Assembly (NCBI GenBank): GCA_946530505.1 | Contig: CAMNAD010000117.1 | Location: 1-5,107 of the forward strand | Origin: an uncultured Bacteroidales bacterium | GTDB lineage: Bacteria > Bacteroidota > Bacteroidia > Bacteroidales > UBA932 | Direction of reading: 5' to 3' | DNA length: 5,107 nt | Shown: positions 1 through 5,048 of the stretch, piece after piece | Layout: each line of letters begins with the position of its first letter | Numbering within the stretch: the stretch's first letter is position 1 | Notes under the pieces: model-generated | Database searches by the model: none | The model's input: only the letters and a program-made list of their open reading frames with translations | What the model was told of the DNA's origin: nothing | Position numbers and translations under genes: made by a program

Positions 1-818
1 AGCACGTAGATGGCTTTCTGTCCGGTATACTGGTTGGTGGATGCCACACGCACGTATTCGATGCCGGGGCCCACGCAGAGCGCGGTATTGGACGGGAGCG
101 TCCAGGGAGTGGTGGTCCAGGCCAGGAAGTAGACGGGATCATCGCCGAAGAGCTTTTCGGAGGCCGCATCGCGGATCACCTCGAACTGCACGGTCGCGGT
201 CGTGTCGGACACGTCGCGGTAGCATCCCGGCTGGTTGAGCTCATGGGAGCTGAGGCCGGTGCCGTCCGTAGGGCTGTAGGGCTGGATTGTGTATCCCTTG
301 TATAGAAGGCCCTTGTCGTAGATCTTCTTGAGTAGGAACCACAGTGTTTCGATATAACGGTTGTCGTAGGTGATGTAGGGATCGTCGAGATCAACCCAGT
401 AACCCACGCGCTCGGTCATGTTGGTCCACTCCTTGGTGTATTTCATAACCTCCTGGCGGCAGGTGCGGTTGTATTCTTCGATGCTGACTTTGGTCCCTAT
501 GTCGGCCTTGGAAATTCCCAGTTTCTTCTCCACTCCCAACTCTACGGGAAGCCCGTGGGTATCCCATCCGGCGCGGCGGCGTACTTTCCAGCCTGTCTGG
601 CTCTTGTAACGGCAGATTGCATCCTTGATGGAACGCGCCATCACGTGATGTATGCCCGGCATTCCGTTTGCCGACGGAGGACCTTCAAAGAAAATGAACT
701 CAGGCTCGCCTTCAGCGAGTTCGAGACTCTTCTCGAAAGCCTTGAGTTCTTTCCAACGCTCCAGCACACGGTTCCCCGTGGCAACCAGATCCAATCCCTT
801 ATATTCTTTGAATGTCAT
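1..818 (-). CDS. ileS: Isoleucyl-tRNA synthetase, N-terminal part (cut by window edge)
   Basis: This is a class I aminoacyl-tRNA synthetase that charges tRNA(Ile) with isoleucine in the cytoplasm. My translation from the ATG at 818 gives 272 codons before the left edge; the full enzyme is normally over 1000 residues, so roughly three quarters lies outside. Visible landmarks are FFEGPPSANGMPGIHHV at about residues 43-59, which carries the HIGH-type ATP motif in the GIHH form; AGWDTHGLPVE at about 83-93; WTNMTERVGYWVD at about 131-143; and WTTTPWTLPSNTAL at about 234-247, the Thr-rich region at the start of the CP1 editing domain. The wording around the ATP motif matches what I know of Bacteroidota IleS, a group related to the eukaryote-like type (family knowledge, not computed). 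The ATG is preceded by AAGGA at 6-base spacing. The gene is divergent from cvpA. KMSKS and the anticodon-binding domain are not in the window. Confidence 0.97.
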   Translation of the reverse strand, partial: MTFKEYKGLDLVATGNRVLERWKELKAFEKSLELAEGEPEFIFFEGPPSANGMPGIHHVMARSIKDAICRYKSQTGWKVRRRAGWDTHGLPVELGVEKKLGISKADIGTKVSIEEYNRTCRQEVMKYTKEWTNMTERVGYWVDLDDPYITYDNRYIETLWFLLKKIYDKGLLYKGYTIQPYSPTDGTGLSSHELNQPGCYRDVSDTTATVQFEVIRDAASEKLFGDDPVYFLAWTTTPWTLPSNTALCVGPGIEYVRVASTNQYTGQKAIYV

Positions 819-836
819 ATTTTTTCCTTAAATTTG
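807..836 (+). promoter_or_regulatory. Candidate Bacteroidota-type promoter for cvpA-tsaB
   Basis: The plus strand shows TTTG at 807-810, an 18-base spacer, then TAAATTTG at 829-836. This fits the primary sigma factor consensus of Bacteroidota (TTTG near -33, TAnnTTTG near -7). Transcription would start near 841-843, giving a leader of about 30 bases before the TTG start at 872. The -33 element lies inside the first codons of ileS. The match is exact, but the motif is short and no start site has been mapped. Confidence 0.55.
825..829 (-). promoter_or_regulatory. Ribosome binding site of ileS
   Basis: On the minus strand AAGGA lies 6 bases before the ileS ATG at 818, a normal Shine-Dalgarno match and spacing. 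It supports this start. Most other starts in the window lack a clear purine-rich site, which is common in Bacteroidota. Confidence 0.6.
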
Positions 837-854
837 TACTGCATAAACAATTTA

Positions 855-862
855 CAAATATA
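855..862 (-). promoter_or_regulatory. Candidate -7 box for ileS
   Basis: The minus strand reads TATATTTG, an exact TAnnTTTG match, 36 bases before the ileS ATG. Transcription would begin near 848-850. I see no TTTG at the expected -33 distance (about 880-884 reads CAAG on the minus strand), so only half of the promoter is supported. Confidence 0.4.
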
Positions 863-871
863 ATCAATTCT

Positions 872-1366
872 TTGGAAACTCTTGATATAATACTGCTTGT
901 ATGTTTCGTGCCGTCGCTGGTCACCGGCATACGCAAAGGGCTGGTCGAGCAACTGGTCTCGCTGATCTCCATATTTGCCGGAGTATGGGCCGCTTTCAAG
1001 TTCTCCGTAGTCATCGGAGAATGGCTGAACGGCTTCATGCATGCCGACCAGAAGATCGTGAATATCATAGCATTCGCCGTCACGGTCATCATCACCATCT
1101 TCATTCTGGCAGCAGTCGGAAAGCTGATAACCAAAACCTTGAGCCTCGCATCCCTCGGATGGCTGAACCGCCTTCTGGGTTTCGTTTTCGCTCTTCTCAA
1201 AGCCGCGATCGTGATAGGCCTGCTGATCTTCATCCTCGACCCCGTCATCCTGAAATTCGGAATAGTCAAACCGGAAGTGCTCAACTCCTCCGTAGTTTAC
1301 ACCGCACTCCGGGACCTTTCCCTCAAGGTTTTCCCATATCTGAAAGATCTTATAGTCAATGGCTAG
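872..1366 (+). CDS. cvpA: CvpA-family inner-membrane protein
   Basis: This is a 164-residue hydrophobic protein of the CvpA family (named for colicin V production; the molecular role is unsettled in most bacteria). The N-terminal LDIILLVCFVPSLVTGIRKGLVEQLVSL is the family hallmark: a first membrane helix followed by a G-x-R-K-G turn. Predicted membrane segments are about residues 4-18, 26-46, 62-84 and 101-123, with a short amphipathic tail. I chose the TTG at 872 (METLDIILL...) because family members usually begin a few residues before LDIILL and because the candidate promoter lies just upstream. An in-frame ATG at 812 would add 20 residues, overlap the ileS start and lie upstream of that promoter's -7 box, so it is less likely. 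The gene overlaps tsaB by 8 bases (stop codon inside ATGGCTAG), indicating co-transcription and probable translational coupling. Confidence 0.85.
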   Translation: METLDIILLVCFVPSLVTGIRKGLVEQLVSLISIFAGVWAAFKFSVVIGEWLNGFMHADQKIVNIIAFAVTVIITIFILAAVGKLITKTLSLASLGWLNRLLGFVFALLKAAIVIGLLIFILDPVILKFGIVKPEVLNSSVVYTALRDLSLKVFPYLKDLIVNG

Positions 1367-2171
1367 ACTTCTGCTTATTGAAACATCGACCTCCCTGTGC
1401 TCTGTCGCACTTGCCGAGGATGAACGCATAGTCTGCTCCCGCAGGAGCACAGAACCCAGGGCGCACGCATCGCTCACTGCAGTATTCGTCAAGGAGATTC
1501 TTGAGGAATCCGGCTGGAACGTTCCAAATCTGGATGCCGTAGCCGTCAGCGCCGGCCCGGGATCATATACCGGTCTCCGCGTCGGTTCATCCACTGCAAA
1601 AGGCCTGTGCTTCGGAGGACAGTTACCGCTTATTGCGGTCAGCACTCTGGACATCCTTGCCCGTCAGGCTATCGAGGCCGGCCTCCCGGAAGGGTGCAAG
1701 GCGATTCTCCCAATGGTAGATGCTCGTCGCATGGAAGTTTACACCGCCGTATATTCCCCCGAAGGGATACGCCAGACCGACATTTCTCCGGTCATACTTG
1801 ACGAAAACAGTTTCGCGGACCTGTTCGCTTCCGGCCCCGTCGCAGTCATCGGCGACGCCGCCGAAAAATTCGCCCCCCTGCGTGCAACCGCAGACGGCCG
1901 CTGGCGGGCGTGTCCACCCCCGGACACGGGTAGGGGGAGGGGCCCATCGGAGATGGGAGGGGCCGTAGTGAGCGCAGCGAACGAAGTTCCGCCAGAGGCT
2001 GGCTGCGGTTGCGCGAACGGTAGTGTATTTATGCAATGCTGCCCGGAAGCGAGTGCAATGCTGGTGCCGGCCATGCGCAAATACGAAAAAAAAGAGTTCG
2101 AAGACATAGCGTACTTCGAACCCTTCTATCTGAAGCAGTTTATAGCAACTACTCCCAAGAAGCTATTTTAA
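1359..2171 (+). CDS. tsaB: tRNA t6A-modification protein TsaB with a large internal insert
   Basis: TsaB is the non-catalytic partner of TsaD (with TsaE) in transferring threonylcarbamoyl to A37 of ANN-decoding tRNAs, and it has the ASKHA fold. The 270-residue protein shows the N-terminal strand LLIETSTSLCSVAL (residues 5-18), AVSAGPGSYTGLRVG (62-76) with the following helix, PMVDARRMEVYTAVY (118-132), and the Bacteroidota-like tail FEDIAYFEPFYLKQF (247-261). Relatives in the phylum run about 225-235 residues. The excess is explained by about 45 residues (roughly 175-219) rich in Gly, Pro, Ala and Arg, encoded by a GC-rich palindromic block. Without it the flanks read EKFAPL then GSVFMQCCPEASAM, as expected in TsaB. 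The frame is intact on both sides, so the protein is probably made and functional. The ATG at 1359 overlaps the cvpA stop. The 3' end overlaps the convergent lipoprotein gene by 9 bases. Confidence 0.93.
   Translation: MARLLLIETSTSLCSVALAEDERIVCSRRSTEPRAHASLTAVFVKEILEESGWNVPNLDAVAVSAGPGSYTGLRVGSSTAKGLCFGGQLPLIAVSTLDILARQAIEAGLPEGCKAILPMVDARRMEVYTAVYSPEGIRQTDISPVILDENSFADLFASGPVAVIGDAAEKFAPLRATADGRWRACPPPDTGRGRGPSEMGGAVVSAANEVPPEAGCGCANGSVFMQCCPEASAMLVPAMRKYEKKEFEDIAYFEPFYLKQFIATTPKKLF
1881..2015. repeat. GC-rich palindromic element inserted in frame in tsaB
   Basis: The two ends form a long imperfect inverted repeat: 1881-1908 pairs with 1988-2015, giving by hand 23 Watson-Crick and 3 G-T pairs over 28 positions with two mismatches. 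Perfect sub-stems are GCAACCGCAG (1884-1893) with CTGCGGTTGC (2003-2012), and CTGGCGG (1901-1907) with CCGCCAG (1989-1995). The apical part holds CGTGTCC/GGACACG (1909-1915, 1922-1928), CCCATC/GATGGG (1943-1948, 1952-1957) and a weak GAAC/GTTC (1979-1982, 1986-1989). GGGAGGGGCC occurs twice, at 1935-1944 and 1955-1964. By hand count, 1893-2003 is about 73% GC. The length equals 45 codons, and the block has no stop in the tsaB frame or in any reverse frame. It coincides with residues absent from normal TsaB. Exact boundaries cannot be set without homologues; I infer a dispersed repeat but see only one copy here. Confidence 0.75.
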
Positions 2172-3269
2172 CGCCTTTTCCAGTGCTGCGCGCAAAGGCT
2201 TCTCGCTGACCTTGACAGGAGAAATCCCATCCTGGGTAAGAAGCAGGCAGCAAGGCACATTCTGCACACTGTACAGATAAAGCGAGCGTGATGCAGTGCC
2301 GAGACCGTCATTGACATTCACCCAAGGGAGTTCCTGAGCCTTGACAACCTGAGCCCATTCAGCCTTGTCAGGGTCTACACATACGGCATATATCTCCAGA
2401 CCTTTTGCCTTGTACTGTTCGTACACAGGTTTCAGCACGTCAATATTGAAGATTTTGTGCGTTGCCTCACGGGCATCCCAGAACCACAGAAGGGTGGCCT
2501 TGGCTCCAAGGCTGTCGATATCGGCAGTCTCTCCGTTAAGTGAAGGCATTCTCAACTCGGGATATGCGCGTTCCTCGGCTGTATTGATCCTGCTCTGGAG
2601 CAAGAACAACTGTTCCCTGCGGGCAGTTTCGGCCTCAAGAGCCTTAACATATCTGGAATCGGGATATACGGTTTTCAGCGAATCGCATACGGTACGAAAA
2701 ACAAGAGCGTCGTTGACACCGCCGAAAGTATATGTGCCGCCTCCGATATTCTCGTACAGGACAGGTATAGCGGCGAGGGACTTTGAATTGGTGAGCACGA
2801 ACTTGCTGCATGCCCTGTAATGACTGACATACTCCCTGGCGATTTCTGCCTGAGGCGCACCGGAAGCGGACAGAGCATAAAGATTGTTCACGTATGCGCG
2901 GAAAGCATCATCCCCTTGCTTTAAAAGGGCGGATCCGTCAGAACCGGACACTACGAAATTGCCGAGGGTATCTGCAGTCACGACAGCCTTCTCTCCCTTT
3001 TCGAGAAGAAGAGATGCCATGCGCCGCTCCCCTTTATATACATAAACGAATTCCGGGTTGCCGGCGGCGACCTTTACGTCGTAGCGGAAATGCCCAGACG
3101 CGTCGGTTTTGACGGTATCGAGGACATCGGTGGCTGTACCATTGAGCTGCTTGAGTACAAGAGTTGCGGAAGGAGCATCGGCGGCAGTAAAGTCGATGGC
3201 AGCCTTGTCCGTCTGGCATGCAGCAACAGCAAACAAGGCTGCCGCCAGTATTATTCTAGAGCTTTTCAT
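2163..3269 (-). CDS. Lipoprotein with DUF4369-like and degenerate thioredoxin-fold domains
   Basis: The 368-residue protein begins with a lipoprotein signal peptide (MKSSRIILAAALFAVAAC), with a VAAC lipobox placing the lipidated cysteine at residue 18. It should be an envelope lipoprotein facing the periplasm. Residues about 22-120 look like the beta-rich DUF4369 domain common in Bacteroidota. About 120-232 is a helical linker. About 236-368 is a TlpA/thioredoxin-like domain: YPELRMPSLNG, the strand TLLWFWDAREATHKIF (259-274), LEIYAVCVDPD (291-301) and a cis-Pro loop NVPCC (337-341). Where TlpA proteins carry WCxxC this protein reads WDAREATHK, so the redox cysteines are missing. It is therefore unlikely to be a classical disulfide reductase; a binding or scaffold role is possible, but the function is unknown. 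I chose the ATG at 3269 over an in-frame TTG at 3278; it overlaps the HIT gene by 14 bases, implying coupling. Confidence 0.85.
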   Translation of the reverse strand: MKSSRIILAAALFAVAACQTDKAAIDFTAADAPSATLVLKQLNGTATDVLDTVKTDASGHFRYDVKVAAGNPEFVYVYKGERRMASLLLEKGEKAVVTADTLGNFVVSGSDGSALLKQGDDAFRAYVNNLYALSASGAPQAEIAREYVSHYRACSKFVLTNSKSLAAIPVLYENIGGGTYTFGGVNDALVFRTVCDSLKTVYPDSRYVKALEAETARREQLFLLQSRINTAEERAYPELRMPSLNGETADIDSLGAKATLLWFWDAREATHKIFNIDVLKPVYEQYKAKGLEIYAVCVDPDKAEWAQVVKAQELPWVNVNDGLGTASRSLYLYSVQNVPCCLLLTQDGISPVKVSEKPLRAALEKALK

Positions 3270-3660
3270 ATTCTGCAAGTATGGATTCTGCTATTTCAGC
3301 CATACGCTCCTTGCTGATTTCCGGACGTTTTTTCCGGAAATCCAGATCACCTTCGGTCTGGAGCGGGACAAGATGGATGTGGGTGTGGGGAACTTCCATT
3401 CCGAGCACCGCTACACCGACTCTTTTGCAAGGCACTGCAGCTTTTAAAGCACGCGCCACGTTACGGGCGAAAGCCCAAAGACCTTCGTAGACATCAGCGT
3501 CCAGATGGAAGATATAATCATCTTCAACTTTTTTGGGAATCACCAGTGTATGCCCTTCTGCAAGGGGGCTGATATCGAGGAATGCATAGAAATCCTCGCT
3601 CTCGGCGACCTTATAGGAAGGAATTTCTCCGTTGGCTATGCGTGTGAAGATTGTTGCCAT
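3256..3660 (-). CDS. HIT-family (histidine triad) nucleotide-binding protein
   Basis: This is a 134-residue cytoplasmic protein of the histidine-triad superfamily, whose HinT/Fhit-like members hydrolyse or transfer nucleoside monophosphates from phosphoramidates, adenylates or dinucleotides. The N-terminal TIFTRIANGEIPSYKVAESEDFYAFLDISPLAEGHTLVIPKK (about residues 3-44) is a textbook HIT start, including the GHTLVIPK strand. The catalytic triad is PHTHIHLVP at 91-99, with H92, H94 and H96; the middle His of the active-site group is H96 by family analogy. The length is normal. The gene starts 3 bases after the greA stop and overlaps the downstream lipoprotein gene by 14 bases, so all three are probably co-transcribed. 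The physiological substrate cannot be read from the sequence; specific names such as hinT would be a guess. Confidence 0.93.
   Translation of the reverse strand: MATIFTRIANGEIPSYKVAESEDFYAFLDISPLAEGHTLVIPKKVEDDYIFHLDADVYEGLWAFARNVARALKAAVPCKRVGVAVLGMEVPHTHIHLVPLQTEGDLDFRKKRPEISKERMAEIAESILAEYEKL
3316..3342. repeat. 9-bp perfect inverted repeat inside the HIT gene
   Basis: GATTTCCGG at 3316-3324 is the exact reverse complement of CCGGAAATC at 3334-3342, with a 9-base loop (ACGTTTTTT on the plus strand). It lies within codons for DFRKKRPEIS. It has no T-run placed to act as a terminator for the minus-strand operon. It may be coincidental. Confidence 0.4.
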
Positions 3661-3663
3661 ATC

Positions 3664-4134
3664 TTAAAGAGAAATATCGAGGATCTTAAACTTCATTACT
3701 CCTGAAGGCACCTTCGCCTCGACGATCTCACCTTTTCCGTGCCCAAGAAGAGCCTTGGCGATGGGAGTTGTTGCAGCGAGCCTGCCCTTGCTGAAATCGG
3801 CTTCGGACTCACCCACGATAGTAAACTCCATGGTCATTCCGGCGGAGAGGTTCTGCACCTTCACCTTGTTGAGCATCTGCACCTTGTCGGTGCTGAGCTG
3901 TGATGCATCCACAACCTTGGCATTCGCTACCTGATTCTGCAACTGGGCTATCTTGAGTTCAAGGAGCCCCTGAGCCTCGCGTGCGGATTCATATTCGGCA
4001 TTCTCGGAGAGATCTCCCTTCTCCCGTGCCTCTGCAATGGCTGCGGAGATGACAGGACGCTGTGCAAGAGCCTCAGCCAATTCTTTCTTCAATTTGTCGA
4101 GCCCTTCCTGGCTCATATAATGTATTGCTGCCAT
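3664..4134 (-). CDS. greA: Transcription elongation factor GreA
   Basis: GreA binds the secondary channel of RNA polymerase and stimulates cleavage of the backtracked RNA 3' end, rescuing stalled complexes. The 156-residue protein has normal length. It starts with YMSQEGLDKLKKELAEAL, the first helix of the N-terminal coiled coil. The loop at the tip reads AREKGDLSENAEY (about residues 36-48), and D41 and E44 are the acidic residues that coordinate the catalytic magnesium. The second helix continues to about residue 75. The C-terminal FKBP-like domain runs from about 82 to 156, with TIVGESEADFSKGRLAATTPIAKALLGHGKGE. The ATG at 4134 has no obvious Shine-Dalgarno. Upstream is a 50-base gap containing a hairpin; downstream the HIT gene follows after 3 bases. 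It is probably the first gene of a greA-HIT-lipoprotein operon, although readthrough from ribF is possible. Confidence 0.97.
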   Translation of the reverse strand: MAAIHYMSQEGLDKLKKELAEALAQRPVISAAIAEAREKGDLSENAEYESAREAQGLLELKIAQLQNQVANAKVVDASQLSTDKVQMLNKVKVQNLSAGMTMEFTIVGESEADFSKGRLAATTPIAKALLGHGKGEIVEAKVPSGVMKFKILDISL

Positions 4135-4145
4135 ATTAGTTAATC

Positions 4146-4174
4146 AAAAAGGAGTTCTGCTACTGTAGCAGAAC
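4146..4174 (-). terminator. Probable intrinsic terminator after ribF
   Basis: GTTCTGCTAC (4154-4163) and GTAGCAGAAC (4165-4174) form a perfect 10-base inverted repeat around one base; in RNA this would be about 8 pairs with a 5-base loop. On the minus strand the stem is followed, three bases later, by TTTTT (4146-4150). It begins 10 bases after the ribF stop. It sits between ribF and greA, so it would separate the two transcripts or attenuate readthrough. The U-run is short, so termination may be partial. Confidence 0.6.
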
Positions 4175-4184
4175 CCTCGGTTGG

Positions 4185-5048
4185 TTATTTATGCAAATAT
4201 AACAATTTTTTGCAATTATCTTCATCTATGTGAAGCTGCATCTTCAATTCCTCCAACGAAGGGAAGGCCATCTCGTCCCTTACGTGTTTCATGAACGAAA
4301 CCTTGATGCTTTTTCCGTAAATATCTCTGTCGAAATCGAAAATGTGCGTCTCAAGATTGTCCCCTACATTTGTCATCCCGAAAAACCGTTCCCCTTCCAC
4401 TTCGACTCTGGAAAGATATACCCCTTCTGCAGGAATCAGTTTCAGCGGTTCTTCCAGCTCCATATTTGCCGTTGGGAATCCTATCGTACGCCCCAGTTTC
4501 TTGCCATGTACAACTGTTCCAGACAAGCTGTAGTCGTAGCACAGGTATGAGTTGGCTGTCTCGACATCTCCGGCCTTGAGTGCCGTACGTATCTTTGTCG
4601 AGCTCACGGCAATTCCGACGGACGAAACCTTATCGGCACGGATTACGTCCAGCCCCAGCGCCCTTGCAGTCTGCGCAGTCTGCGCAGGGGTGAGGGAGTC
4701 GTGTCCGATGCGATTGTCATAGCCAAGCAGAATGGCGGTTCCGCCGAACTTGTCCTTCACTACCTCTCTGAGATACTGTTCGGTCCCCATCAAGCTGAAT
4801 TCTTCTGTAAAATCGAGCTGCACCACCCTGTCTACTCCAAGCCCGCTCAGAAGCGACATTTTCTCAGCCGGAGTGTTGAGCAAGCGCAAGCCAAGAGCGT
4901 CCTGCCCGAGCACAAGGCGTGGATGTGGCCAGAATGTGAGTACGAGACTCTCTTCTCCGCGCTTGCGCGCCTCGGATACGAGAGTCTCGACAACCATCCG
5001 GTGTCCTATATGTACACCATCAAAAAAGCCTGTAGCTACTATAGCCAT
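4185..5048 (-). CDS. ribF: Bifunctional riboflavin kinase / FMN adenylyltransferase (FAD synthetase)
   Basis: RibF phosphorylates riboflavin to FMN and then adenylates FMN to FAD in the cytoplasm. The N-terminal adenylyltransferase domain shows GFFDGVHIGH (residues 7-16, nucleotide-binding motif), LTFWPHPR (37-44), GYDNRIGHD (109-117, a diverged form of the usual GxDFRFG) and SSTKIR (149-154). The C-terminal kinase domain shows GTVVHGKKLGRTIGFPTAN (177-195), with the PTAN nucleotide/metal motif, TNVG (226-229) and ETHIFDFDRDIYGK (233-246), with catalytic E233. Length is 287 residues; many homologues are about 300-315 and carry a longer lead before the GxFDG motif. The frame stays open upstream of this ATG to the window edge with no in-frame ATG, GTG or TTG visible in 5051-5105, so 5048 is the best start, but a start beyond the window cannot be excluded. 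No Shine-Dalgarno is visible. A hairpin follows the stop. Confidence 0.95.
   Translation of the reverse strand: MAIVATGFFDGVHIGHRMVVETLVSEARKRGEESLVLTFWPHPRLVLGQDALGLRLLNTPAEKMSLLSGLGVDRVVQLDFTEEFSLMGTEQYLREVVKDKFGGTAILLGYDNRIGHDSLTPAQTAQTARALGLDVIRADKVSSVGIAVSSTKIRTALKAGDVETANSYLCYDYSLSGTVVHGKKLGRTIGFPTANMELEEPLKLIPAEGVYLSRVEVEGERFFGMTNVGDNLETHIFDFDRDIYGKSIKVSFMKHVRDEMAFPSLEELKMQLHIDEDNCKKLLYLHK
4194..4201 (-). promoter_or_regulatory. Possible -7 box upstream of greA, inside the ribF 3' end
   Basis: The minus strand reads TATATTTG, an exact TAnnTTTG match, within the last codons of ribF (Leu-Tyr-Leu), 59 bases before the greA ATG. No TTTG lies at the usual -33 distance. A transcript from here would run through the hairpin at 4154-4174. 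The motif may be a by-product of coding sequence. Confidence 0.25.
4666..4687. repeat. Short 9-bp tandem repeat in ribF
   Basis: The unit GCAGTCTGC occurs twice in tandem (4666-4674, 4675-4683) and is followed by GCAG. The 9-base period keeps the frame and encodes the run AQTAQTA in RibF (about residues 122-128), in the adenylyltransferase domain. Unit number could vary between strains without breaking the gene. Confidence 0.6.

Noticed and set aside
812..871. Longer CvpA start at the ATG at 812
   Set aside because: It would add a 20-residue lead not typical of the family, overlap the ileS start, and lie upstream of the candidate -7 box. The TTG at 872 fits the family N-terminus better. Not fully excluded.
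815..1654. Long minus-strand open frame (279 codons) opposite cvpA and the start of tsaB
   Set aside because: It is antisense to two genes with clear family motifs. Its own translation is highly charged and shows no recognisable domain. The opening is a by-product of codon use in the real genes.
2086..2093. Run of eight A near the tsaB 3' end as a phase-variable tract
   Set aside because: It encodes part of KYEKKEF in a conserved region of an essential protein. Eight A in lysine-rich coding sequence is common, and nothing else suggests slippage.
1623..2107. Two further minus-strand open frames opposite tsaB
   Set aside because: They lie largely across the GC-rich palindromic block, which happens to lack reverse-strand stops. 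No motif, start signal or promoter supports them.
2173..2199. Stem GCCTTT/AAAGGC just after tsaB as a terminator
   Set aside because: Only 6 pairs with a 15-base loop and no T-run on either side. It lies inside the lipoprotein coding sequence.
3270..3278. TTG at 3278 as start of the lipoprotein gene
   Set aside because: The ATG three codons later gives a standard signal peptide (MKSSR...VAAC), and the extra residues add nothing recognisable.
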